Source: Elymus sibiricus (Eukaryota > Streptophyta > Magnoliopsida > Poales > Poaceae). From it: a stretch of 64,000 bases of DNA. The stretch lies in the NCBI GenBank assembly GCA_039707655.1, contig CM077667.1, positions 540,000,222 through 540,064,221 of the forward strand. Reading direction: 5' to 3'. Of the stretch, positions 47,766 through 57,399 are shown in pieces. The first letter of the stretch is position 1, and each line of letters begins with the position of its first letter. The notes beneath the pieces were generated by a model that did not search any database, had not been told where the DNA came from, and was given only the letters and a program-made list of their open reading frames with translations. The translations under genes were made by a program, and so were the position numbers.

Positions 47766-48237
47766 TGAGGGAGTCCGGGATTAAGGGGTCCTCGGACTTC
47801 CGCCCTTTTTCTCATAGGTCGGGCTAATGGGCCACTCACTGATGATGAGATCGATCGAAGGCCTCGTCGCTATGGAGAAGACCTCAGGAGCCGTGGCGTT
47901 TCGGTCAAGTTGAAGATAGTAGATTAGGCATGTTTTTTTCCCTCCGGTGGGCAACCGACCATATGTAACCCTAATGACCCCTGGTGTCTATATAAGCCAG
48001 AGGGTTTTAGATCATACGACAGAGAAACTCGTCTAGGGTTTTAGCTAGTCGATCTCGAGGTAGATCAACTCTGTAACCTTCATACCATCAATATAATCAA
48101 GCAGGACGTAGGGTTTTACCTCCATAGGAGGGCCCGAACCTGGGTAAACATCGTCTCCTTCGTCCCCTTGTTACCATTGATCCTAGACTCACAGCTCGGG
48201 ACCCCCTACCCGAGATCCGCCGGTTTTGACACCAACA
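47766..48237 (+). repeat. 5' LTR of Gypsy G1 (472 bp)
   Basis: Starts TGAGGGAGTCCGGGATT and ends TTTTGACACCAACA. TCTATATAAGCCAGAGG near 47990 is the core promoter. The terminal sequence resembles the reversed LTR of G2 at 61682 (TATCGGTGTCAAA), so the two families are related. Confidence 0.85.
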
Positions 48238-48238
48238 T

Positions 48239-48256
48239 TGGTGCTTTCATTGAGAG
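48239..48256 (+). other. Primer-binding site of Gypsy G1
   Basis: TGGTGCTTTCATTGAGAG follows the LTR by one base. It is the expected position for tRNA priming; I do not assign the tRNA. Confidence 0.6.
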
Positions 48257-48282
48257 GTCCGCTCTGGTCACCAAAGGAATCA

Positions 48283-48357
48283 ATGGCTCACCCCATCGAA
48301 AGCAATGAGATCTATAGCCCGGATGTTCCCAGCTCTGGTCAAATCTTCGCTGGCGGC
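48283..48357 (+). pseudogene. G1 gag, N-terminal fragment before the Angela insertion
   Basis: ATG at 48283 begins MAHPIESNEIYSPDVPSS and runs in frame until the Angela LTR at 48358. Joining across the 5-bp TSD GCGGC, the frame resumes at 57400. The insertion split the gene cleanly without loss of host sequence. Confidence 0.75.
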
Positions 48358-49501
48358 TGTTGGAAATATGCCCTAGAGGCAATAATAAATTGGTTATTAT
48401 TATATTTCCTTGTTCATGATAATCGTTTATTATCCATGCTATAATTGTATTGATTGGAAACTCAAATACATGTGTGGGTACATAGACAACACTGTGTCCC
48501 TAGTAAGCCTCTAGTTGACTAGCTTGTTGATCAAAGATGGTTAAGGTTTCCTAGCCATTGACATGAGATGTCATTTGATAACGGGATCACATCATTAGGA
48601 GAATGATGTGATGGACAAGACCCAAACTGTAAACGTAGCATTTGATCGTGTCAGTTTATTGCTATTGTTTTCTGCATGTCAAGTATCTGTTCCTTTGACC
48701 ATGAGATCATGCAACTCACTGACACCGGAGGAATACCTTGTGTGTATCAAACGTCGCAACGTAACTGGGTGACTATAAAGGTGCTCTACAGGTATCTCCG
48801 AGGGTGTCTGTTGGGTTGGCATGGATCAAGACTGGGATTTGTTACTCCGTGTGACGGAGAGGTATCTCAGGGCCCACTCGGTAATACAACATCACATTGA
48901 GCCTTGCAAGCAAAGTGACTAAAGAGTTAGCCACAGGATCTTGTATTACGGAACGAGTAAAGAGACTTGCCAGTAACGAGATTGAACTAGGTATAGAGAT
49001 ACCGACGATCGAATCTCGGGCATGTAACATACCGAAGAACAAAGGGAACAGCATACGGGATTAACTGAATCCTTGACATAGAGGTTCGACCGATAAAAGA
49101 TCTTCGTAGAATATGTAGGAGCCAATATGGGCATCCAGGTCCCGCTATTGGTTATTGGCCGTAGAGGTGTCTCGGTCATGTCTACATAGTTCTCGAACCC
49201 GCAGGGTCTACACACTTAACGTTTGGTGACGATTAGTATAATTGAGTTATTATGTTGGTGACCGAAAGTTGTTCGGAGTCCCGGATAAGATCCCGGACAT
49301 GACGAGGATCTCCGGAATAGTCCGGAGGTAAAGATTGATATATGTGATAATAGTGTTTTGATCTCTGGAAGGGTTCCAGAGTTCACCGGAAGGGGTTCCG
49401 GATGTTTACCGAAGTGTTCGGGTGCAGCAACACTTTATATGAGCCAAAGGGATAAAGCCCACAAGGTATTGGAAAGTGCAAAAGTAGTTTTGCTGCCGCG
49501 T

Positions 49502-49617
49502 AAGCGGTACTACCGCTTGGTGAAGCGGTACTACCGCCCGAGCGGTACTACCGCTTGTGTGAAGCGGTACTACCGCCCAAGCGGTACTACCGCTTGTGTG
49601 AAGCGGTACTACCGCTT
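49502..49617. repeat. Six-copy palindrome array in Angela U3
   Basis: AAGCGGTACTACCGCTT is a dyad with 8-bp arms and one central base. Copies or near copies start at 49502, 49523, 49540, 49562, 49579 and 49601, so spacings are 21, 17, 22, 17 and 22, giving a 39-bp higher-order unit. It lies about 130-245 bp upstream of the TATA box. The array is identical at 56676-56791 in the 3' LTR. Confidence 0.95.
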
Positions 49618-49746
49618 GTGCGCGGCTGTGCACGGTTCGGCAGGGATCCGAGTTGGACTCTTTCCCTGCGGGCCAAACCGACCTTGTGCGGGCAAAACCG
49701 ACCCGGAGAAGGCTTTTACTCCAAGTTTAGACCCCAAGGCTCAACA

Positions 49747-49754
49747 TATAAATA
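49747..49754 (+). promoter_or_regulatory. Angela LTR TATA box
   Basis: TATAAATA within CAACATATAAATAGAGGGG is a classic core promoter and marks the U3/R region. It is repeated at 56921-56928. Confidence 0.75.
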
Positions 49755-50221
49755 GAGGGGCAGGGCTAGCACACGGGACACATCAGGATTTCCCAAGCCG
49801 TGTGCCGGCAACCCTAGCCCTCTAGTTCCTCCGTCATAATCTCCGTAGTGCTTGGCGAAGCCCTGCAGAGATTGTTCCTCACCACCATCACCACGCCGTC
49901 GTGCTGCTGGAACTCAACCACTACTTCACCATCGCTCGCTGGATCGAGGAGGTGAAGGCGTCATCAAGCCGTACGTGTGTTGAACGCGGAGGTGCCGTCC
50001 GTTCGGCACTAGATCGGAAGGATCGTGATTGGATCGCGGGACGCTCGGCGATTTGGATCGCGAAGACGTTCGACTACATCAACCGCGTTTATTAACGCTT
50101 CCGCTTAGCGATCTACAAGGGTATGTAGATTCACTCTCCCTCTCGTAGATGCTCATCACCATGGATAGATCTTGTGTGTGCGTAGGAAAATTTTTGTTTC
50201 CCATGCAACGTTACCCAACAG

Positions 50222-50233
50222 TGGCATCTGAGC
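50222..50233 (+). other. Primer-binding site of the Angela element
   Basis: TGGCATCTGAGC, one base after the LTR, matches the initiator Met-tRNA site TGGTATCAGAGC at 10 of 12 positions. A leader of about 1.26 kb (50234-51497) separates it from gag; it holds no credible gene and probably carries packaging and dimerisation signals. Confidence 0.8.
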
Positions 50234-51497
50234 TAGGTCTATGCGTAGATGAGATCTCGAGTAGAACACAAACGAGTTGTGGGCGTGGGTGTATACATAT
50301 TGCTTGCCGTTACTAGTTGATACTTGATTCCGCGGTATTGTGAGATGAAGCGGCCCGGACCGACATTACGCGTACGCTTACGCGAGACTGGTTTCACCGC
50401 TGCGTGCACTTGTTGCATAAAGGTGACTGGCGGGTGTCTGTCTCTCTCACTTTAGTTGAATCGGTTCAATGAAGAGGGTTCTTTTAGAAGATCAAAAAGC
50501 AATCACTACACCACGTTGTGGTTTTGCGTAGGTAAGAATCGTTCTTGCTAGATACCCGTAGCAGCCACGTAAAATTTGCAACAACAATTAGAGGACGTCT
50601 AACTTGTTTTTGCAGGGTATGTTGTGATGTGATATGGCCAATTACATGATGAGATATATGTGATGTATGAGATGATCATGTATTGTATAGAATATCACGA
50701 CTTGCATGTCGATGAGTACGGCAACTGGCAGGAGCCATAGTGTTGTCTTTAATTATTGTATGACCTGCGTGTCAATCATTAAGCGCTATGTAATGCTTTA
50801 CTTTATCGCTAAACGTTAGCTATAGTCGTGGAAGCAACAGTCGGCGCGACAACCTTATGGCGACACGTTGATGGAGATCAAGATGATGGAGATCATGGTG
50901 TCATGCCGGTGACGATGGAGATCATGCCGGTGCTTTGGAGATGGAGATCAAAAGCACAAGTTCATGGCCATATCATGTCACTTATGATTTGCATGTGATG
51001 TTAATCCTTTTATGCATCTTATTTTGCTTAGGACGACGGTAGCATTATAAGGTGATCCCTCACTTAAATTTCAAGATAAATTGTGTTCTCCCCAAGTGTG
51101 CACCGTTGCGAAAGTTCGTCGTTTCGAGACACGCCGTGATGATCGGGTGTGATAGACTCTACGTTCGCATACAACGGGTGTAAGCCATGTTACACGTGCG
51201 GAACACTCGGGTTAAACTTGACGAGCCTAGCATGTACAGACATGGCCTCGGAACACAAGAGACCGAAAGGTCGAACATGAGTCATATAGTAGATATGATC
51301 AACATGAAGATGTTCACCATTGAAACCACCTCAACTCACGTGATGATCGGACTTGAGTTGGTGGATTTGGATCATGTTACACTCGAATGATCGGAGGGAT
51401 GTCAATTTGAGTGGGAGTTTTTTAAAATATGATTAACTAAACTCATTATCTAAGAACAATAGTCTAAGTTGTCTTTGCTATATTTATGTTGTAGATC

Positions 51498-54400
51498 ATG
51501 GCTCGCGCAGTAGCACCCCTGAATTTTAATGCGTTCCTAGAGAAAGCTAAGTTGAAAGATGATGGAAGTAACTTTGTGGACTGGGCCCGTAATCTAAGGA
51601 TTATCCTTACGGCTTCCCAGAAGGCTTATGTCCTTGATGCACCGCTTGGTGATCCACCCGCTCCAGTTGAGTCTCTAGACGTTGTGAACGCCTGGCAGGC
51701 TCGTTCTGATGATTACTCAATAGTTCAATGTGCAATGTTGTATGGCTTAGAACCGGGACTTCAAAGACGTTTTGAACGTCATGGAGCATATGAGATGTTC
51801 ATGGAGTTGAAGTTTATCTTTCAGAAGAATCCCCGGATCGAGAGATATGAGATCTCCGATAAGTTCTATGCTTGCAAGATGGAGGAGAACGGGTCTATCA
51901 GTGATCACGTGCTCAGAATGTCTGGGTACTCCACCCGTCTGGCTGAGTTAGGGATGCCCCTTCCGCCAGAGGCTATCACTGACAGAGTTCTTCAATCATT
52001 GCCACCTAGCTACAAGAGCTTCGTGTTGAACTATAACATGCACGGGATGAACAAGTCAGTCGCCGAGCTGTTTGCGATGCTGAAAGCCGCTGAGTCTGAA
52101 ATTCAGAAGGAGCATCAAGTGTTGATGGTCAATAAAACCACTAGTTTCAAGAAAAATGGCAAGGGTAAGAAGGGTAACTCCAAGCAGAGTGGCAAAGCAG
52201 TTGCTCCTCTCGTGAAGAAACCCAAGGCTGGACCCAAACCAGAAACTGTGTGTTTTCATTGCAAGGGAACTGGACACTGGAAGCGGAATTGCCCCAAGTA
52301 TTTGGCTGACAAGAAGGCGGCCAACAACAAACAAGGTATATATGATATACATGTTATTGATGTGTACCTTACCAACTCTCGTTGTAGTGCCTGGGTATTT
52401 GATACCGGTGCGGTTGCTCATATTTGCAACTCAAAACAGGAACTGCGGAATAGACGGAGGCTGGCAAAGGACGAAGTGACGATGCGCGTGGGAAATGGTT
52501 CCAAGGTTGATGTGATCGCCGTCGGCACGCTCGCTCTTCGATTACCGTCGGGATTAGTGATGAACCTAAATAAGTGTTATTTGGTGCCTGCGTTAAGCAT
52601 GAACATTATATCTGGATCTTGTTTATTGCGAGACGGTTACTCATTTAAATCAGAGAATAATGGTTGTTCTATTTATATGAGTAATATCTTTTATGGTCAT
52701 GCACCCGATGTGAGGGGTTTATTCTTATTGAATCTCGATAGTAATGATACACATGTTCATAACATTGATGCCAAAAGATGTAGAATTGATAATGATAATA
52801 CCACTTTCTTGTGGCACTGCCGTTTAGGTCATATTGGCGTAAAACGCATGAAGAAGCTCCATGCTGATGGACTTTTGGAGTCACTTGATTTTGAATCACT
52901 TGACACATGTGAGCCATGCCTCATGGGCAAGATGACTAAAACGCCGTTCTCTGGAATAATGGAACGGGCAAGTGACTTATTGGAAATCATACATACTGAT
53001 GTGTGCGGTCCGATGAGTATTGAGGCGCGCGGTGGTTATCGTTACTTTCTCACCTTCACTGATGACTTAAGTAGATATGGGTATATTTACTTAATGAAAC
53101 ACAAGTCTGAAACATTTGAAAAGTTCAAACAATTTCAGAGTGAAGTTGAGAATCATCGTAACAAGAAGATTAAATTCCTACGATCTGATCGAGGAGGAGA
53201 ATATCTGAGTTATGAGTTTGGCAGTCACTTAAGACAGTGTGGAATTGTTTCACAATTGACACCGCCTGGAACACCACAGCGTAATGGTGTGTCCGAACGT
53301 CGTAATCGAACCTTATTGGATATGGTGCGATCTATGATGTCTCTTGCCGATTTGCCACTATCGTTTTGGGGTTATGCATTAGAGACAGCTGCATTCACTT
53401 TAAATAGGGCACCATCGAAATCCGTTGAGACGACGCCATATGAACTTTGGTTTGGCAAGAAGCCAAAGCTGTCGTTTCTTAAAGTTTGGGGATGTGATGC
53501 TTATGTCAAAAAGCTTCAGCCTGAAAAGCTGGAACCCAAAGCGGAGAAATGCGTCTTCATAGGATACCCAAAAGAGACAGTTGGGTATACCTTCTACCTC
53601 AGATCCGAAGGCAAAGTGTTTGTCGCTAAAAACGGAACATTTCTTGAGAAAGAGTTTCTCTCGAAAGAATTGAGTGGGAGGAAGATAGAACTTGATGAGG
53701 TTGTTGAACCTTTACTTCAACCTGAGAGTAGCGCAGCGCAGAAAGTTGTTTCTGTGGAGCCTACATTAGCTGAAGAGGAAGTTAATGATGATGATCATGA
53801 AGCTTTGGATCAGGTTGCTATCGAACCTCGTAGGTTGACAAGGACGCGTACTGCTCCTGAGTGGTACGGCAACCCTGTCTTAGAGGTCATGTTGTTAGAC
53901 AACGATGAACCTACGAGCTATGGAGAAGCGATGATGAGCCCGGATTCCGAGAAGTGGTTAGAGGCCATGAAATCCGAGATGGGATCCATGTATGAAAACA
54001 AAGTATGGACTTTGGAAGTATTACCTGAAGGGCGTAAGGCCATTCAGAACAAATGGATCTTTAAGAGGAAGACGGACGCGGACGGTAATGTCACCGTCTA
54101 TAAAGCTCGACTTGTGGCAAAGGGTTTTTCACAAGTTCAAGGAGTTGACTACGATGAGACCTTCTCACCCGTAGCGATGCTTAAGTCCGTCAGAATCATG
54201 TTAGCAATAGCTGCCTTTTTCGATTATGAAATTTGGCAGATGGATGTCAAAACAGCGTTCCTTAACGGTTTCCTTAAGGAAGAGTTGTATATGATGCAAC
54301 CAGAAGGTTTTGTCGATCCAGAGAATGCTGACAAAGTTTGCAAACTCCAGCGATCCATTTATGGACTGGTGCAAGCATCTCGGAGTTGGAATCTTCGCTT

Positions 54401-55481
54401 TGATGAAGTGATCAAAGCGTTCGAGTTTATACAAGTTTACGGAGAAGCTTGTATTTACAAGAAAGTGAGTGGGAGCTCTATAGCGTTTCTAATATTATAT
54501 GTGGATGACATATTGCTGATTGGAAACAATATAGAAATGCTGGAAAGCGTAAAGGAATATTTGAACAAGAGTTTTTCAATGAAGGACCTAGGAGAAGCTG
54601 CTTTCATATTAGGCATCAAGATCTATAGAGATAGATCAAGACGTTTAATAGGACTTTCACAAAGCACATGCCTTGATAAGATTTTGAAGAAGTTCAAAAT
54701 GAATCAGTCTAAGAAGGGGTTCTTGCCTGTTTTGCAAGGTGTGAAGTTGAGTAAGACTCAATGCCCAGTGACTGCAGAAGATAGAGAAAAGATGAGTGTC
54801 ATCCCCTATGCTTCAGCCATAGGCTCTATCATGTATGCAATGCTGTGCACAAGACCCGATGTCAGCCTTGCCATAAGTATGGTCGGAAGGTTTCAAGGTG
54901 ATCCAGGAATGGAACACTGGACGGCGGTCAAGAATATCCTGAAGTACCTGAAAAGGACTAAGGACATGTTTCTCGTTTATGGAGGTGATCAAGAGCTCGT
55001 CGTAAAGGGTTACGTCGATGCAAGCTTTGACACTGATCCGGATGACTCTAAGTCGCAAACCGGATACGTATTTATTCTTAATGGGGGTGCGGTTAGCTGG
55101 TGCAGTTCCAAGCAAAGCGTGGTAGCTGATTCTACATGCGAAGCGGAGTACATCGCAGCCTCGGAGGCGGCGAAGGAAGGTGTCTGGATGAAGGAGTTCA
55201 TGACAGATCTTGGAGTAGTGCCTAGTGCACTTAACCCAATGACTCTGTTTTGTGATAATACTGGTGCCATTGCTCTAGCCAAGGAACCAAGATTTCACAA
55301 GAGGACCAGACACATAAAGCGACGTTTCAATTCCATCCGCGATTACATCAAGGAGGACGACATAAATATTTGCAAAGTACACACGGATCTAAATGTTGCA
55401 GATCCGTTGACTAAACCTCTTCCAAGGGCTAAACATGAACAACACCAGAACTGCATGGGTGTTCGATTCATTACAATGTAA
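51498..55481 (+). CDS. Copia gag-pol polyprotein, intact (1327 aa)
   Basis: One frame encodes all functions in Copia order. Gag occupies about residues 1-250 and ends in a CCHC knuckle at 252-265 (CFHCKGTGHWKRNC). Protease has its active site at D302 (DTGA). Integrase has a zinc finger with H440, H445, C471 and C474, and the triad D501, D564, E600 with 35 residues between the last two. RT has motif A D916 (WQMDVKTAFLNG) and YVDD at 1001-1004. RNase H has D1174, the CEAEY motif at about 1214-1218 and D1253. No stop or frameshift is present, and every catalytic residue expected is in place. The ATG at 51498 opens MARAVAPLNF and is the first in this frame after the leader. The product would be cleaved by its own protease, copy element RNA to DNA in cytoplasmic particles, and integrate it in the nucleus. 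With the near-identical LTRs, this copy could be active. Confidence 0.97.
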   Translation: MARAVAPLNFNAFLEKAKLKDDGSNFVDWARNLRIILTASQKAYVLDAPLGDPPAPVESLDVVNAWQARSDDYSIVQCAMLYGLEPGLQRRFERHGAYEMFMELKFIFQKNPRIERYEISDKFYACKMEENGSISDHVLRMSGYSTRLAELGMPLPPEAITDRVLQSLPPSYKSFVLNYNMHGMNKSVAELFAMLKAAESEIQKEHQVLMVNKTTSFKKNGKGKKGNSKQSGKAVAPLVKKPKAGPKPETVCFHCKGTGHWKRNCPKYLADKKAANNKQGIYDIHVIDVYLTNSRCSAWVFDTGAVAHICNSKQELRNRRRLAKDEVTMRVGNGSKVDVIAVGTLALRLPSGLVMNLNKCYLVPALSMNIISGSCLLRDGYSFKSENNGCSIYMSNIFYGHAPDVRGLFLLNLDSNDTHVHNIDAKRCRIDNDNTTFLWHCRLGHIGVKRMKKLHADGLLESLDFESLDTCEPCLMGKMTKTPFSGIMERASDLLEIIHTDVCGPMSIEARGGYRYFLTFTDDLSRYGYIYLMKHKSETFEKFKQFQSEVENHRNKKIKFLRSDRGGEYLSYEFGSHLRQCGIVSQLTPPGTPQRNGVSERRNRTLLDMVRSMMSLADLPLSFWGYALETAAFTLNRAPSKSVETTPYELWFGKKPKLSFLKVWGCDAYVKKLQPEKLEPKAEKCVFIGYPKETVGYTFYLRSEGKVFVAKNGTFLEKEFLSKELSGRKIELDEVVEPLLQPESSAAQKVVSVEPTLAEEEVNDDDHEALDQVAIEPRRLTRTRTAPEWYGNPVLEVMLLDNDEPTSYGEAMMSPDSEKWLEAMKSEMGSMYENKVWTLEVLPEGRKAIQNKWIFKRKTDADGNVTVYKARLVAKGFSQVQGVDYDETFSPVAMLKSVRIMLAIAAFFDYEIWQMDVKTAFLNGFLKEELYMMQPEGFVDPENADKVCKLQRSIYGLVQASRSWNLRFDEVIKAFEFIQVYGEACIYKKVSGSSIAFLILYVDDILLIGNNIEMLESVKEYLNKSFSMKDLGEAAFILGIKIYRDRSRRLIGLSQSTCLDKILKKFKMNQSKKGFLPVLQGVKLSKTQCPVTAEDREKMSVIPYASAIGSIMYAMLCTRPDVSLAISMVGRFQGDPGMEHWTAVKNILKYLKRTKDMFLVYGGDQELVVKGYVDASFDTDPDDSKSQTGYVFILNGGAVSWCSSKQSVVADSTCEAEYIAASEAAKEGVWMKEFMTDLGVVPSALNPMTLFCDNTGAIALAKEPRFHKRTRHIKRRFNSIRDYIKEDDINICKVHTDLNVADPLTKPLPRAKHEQHQNCMGVRFITM

Positions 55482-55519
55482 ATCACATAGTGATGTGAAC
55501 TAGATTATTGACTCTAGTG

Positions 55520-55531
55520 CAAGTGGGAGAC
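55520..55531 (+). other. Polypurine tract of the Angela element
   Basis: CAAGTGGGAGAC ends directly before TGTTGG of the 3' LTR, about 40 bp after the polyprotein stop codon. Confidence 0.8.
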
Positions 55532-57394
55532 TGTTGGAAATATGCCCTAGAGGCAATAATAAATTGGTTATTATTATATTTCCTTGTTCATGATAATCGT
55601 TTATTATCCATGCTATAATTGTATTGATTGGAAACTCAAATACATGTGTGGGTACATAGACAACACTGTGTCCCTAGTAAGCCTCTAGTTGACTAGCTTG
55701 TTGATCAAAGATGGTTAAGGTTTCCTAGCCATTGACATGAGATGTCATTTGATAACGGGATCACATCATTAGGAGAATGATGTGATGGACAAGACCCAAA
55801 CTGTAAACGTAGCATTTGATCGTGTCAGTTTATTGCTATTGTTTTCTGCATGTCAAGTATCTGTTCCTTTGACCATGAGATCATGCAACTCACTGACACC
55901 GGAGGAATACCTTGTGTGTATCAAACGTCGCAACGTAACTGGGTGACTATAAAGGTGCTCTACAGGTATCTCCGAGGGTGTCTGTTGGGTTGGCATGGAT
56001 CAAGACTGGGATTTGTTACTCCGTGTGACGGAGAGGTATCTCAGGGCCCACTCGGTAATACAACATCACATTGAGCCTTGCAAGCAAAGTGACTAAAGAG
56101 TTAGCCACAGGATCTTGTATTACGGAACGAGTAAAGAGACTTGCCAGTAACGAGATTGAACTAGGTATAGAGATACCGACGATCGAATCTCGGGCATGTA
56201 ACATACCGAAGAACAAAGGGAACAGCATACGGGATTAACTGAATCCTTGACATAGAGGTTCGACCGATAAAAGATCTTCGTAGAATATGTAGGAGCCAAT
56301 ATGGGCATCCAGGTCCCGCTATTGGTTATTGGCCGTAGAGGTGTCTCGGTCATGTCTACATAGTTCTCGAACCCGCAGGGTCTACACACTTAACGTTTGG
56401 TGACGATTAGTATAATTGAGTTATTATGTTGGTGACCGAAAGTTGTTCGGAGTCCCGGATAAGATCCCGGACATGACGAGGATCTCCGGAATAGTCCGGA
56501 GGTAAAGATTGATATATGTGATAATAGTGTTTTGATCTCTGGAAGGGTTCCGGAGTTCACCGGAAGGGGTTCCGGATGTTTACCGAAGTGTTCGGGTGCA
56601 GCAACACTTTATATGAGCCAAAGGGATAAAGCCCACAAGGTATTGGAAAGTGCAAAAGTAGTTTTGCTGCCGCGTAAGCGGTACTACCGCTTGGTGAAGC
56701 GGTACTACCGCCCGAGCGGTACTACCGCTTGTGTGAAGCGGTACTACCGCCCAAGCGGTACTACCGCTTGTGTGAAGCGGTACTACCGCTTGTGCGCGGC
56801 TGTGCACGGTTCGGCAGGGATCCGAGTTGGACTCTTTCCCTGCGGGCCAAACCGACCTTGTGCGGGCAAAACCGACCCGGAGAAGGCTTTTACTCCAAGT
56901 TTAGACCCCAAGGCTCAACATATAAATAGAGGGGCAGGGCTAGCACACGGGACACATCAGGATTTCCCAAGCCGTGTGCCGGCAACCCTAGCCCTCTAGT
57001 TCCTCCGTCATAATCTCCGTAGTGCTTGGCGAAGCCCTGCAGAGATTGTTCCTCACCACCATCACCACGCCGTCGTGCTGCTGGAACTCAACCACTACTT
57101 CACCATCGCTCGCTGGATCGAGGAGGTGAAGGCGTCATCAAGCCGTACGTGTGTTGAACGCGGAGGTGCCGTCCGTTCGGCACTAGATCGGAAGGATCGT
57201 GATTGGATCGCGGGACGCTCGGCGATTTGGATCGCGAAGACGTTCGACTACATCAACCGCGTTTATTAACGCTTCCGCTTAGCGATCTACAAGGGTATGT
57301 AGATTCACTCTCCCTCTCGTAGATGCTCATCACCATGGATAGATCTTGTGTGTGCGTTGGAAAATTTTTGTTTCCCATGCAACGTTACCCAACA
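55532..57394 (+). repeat. 3' LTR of the Angela element
   Basis: 1863 bp, aligned to the 5' LTR with a constant offset of 7174 and only two differences seen. It ends CCCAACA before the TSD GCGGC. Confidence 0.97.
56676..56791. repeat. Palindrome array, 3' LTR copy
   Basis: Identical counterpart of 49502-49617, with the same six dyads and spacing. Confidence 0.95.
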
Positions 57395-57399
57395 GCGGC

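Larger units (their letters stand above)
48358..50220 (+). repeat. 5' LTR of the Angela element
   Basis: Starts TGTTGG and ends CCCAACA. It contains the six-copy palindrome array (49502-49617) and a TATA box at 49747-49754. Frames inside are duplicated exactly in the 3' LTR and are not genes. Confidence 0.97.
48358..57394 (+). mobile_element. Full-length young Angela/BARE1-type Copia retrotransposon (9037 bp)
   Basis: Two LTRs of exactly 1863 bp (48358-50220 and 55532-57394), the TSD GCGGC (48353-48357 and 57395-57399), a primer-binding site, a polypurine tract and one intact 1327-codon gag-pol frame are all present. By eye I found two differences between the LTRs: A/G at 49378/56552 and A/T at 50184/57358. 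That implies a very recent insertion, and the element may still be transposition-competent. LTR ends TGTTGGAAATATGCCC and ACGTTACCCAACA place it in the Angela/BARE1/WIS group. Confidence 0.97.

Noticed and set aside
49358..49825. 155-codon frame with KRYYRP repeats
   Set aside because: The repeats are the translated palindrome array of the LTR, duplicated exactly at 56532-56999.
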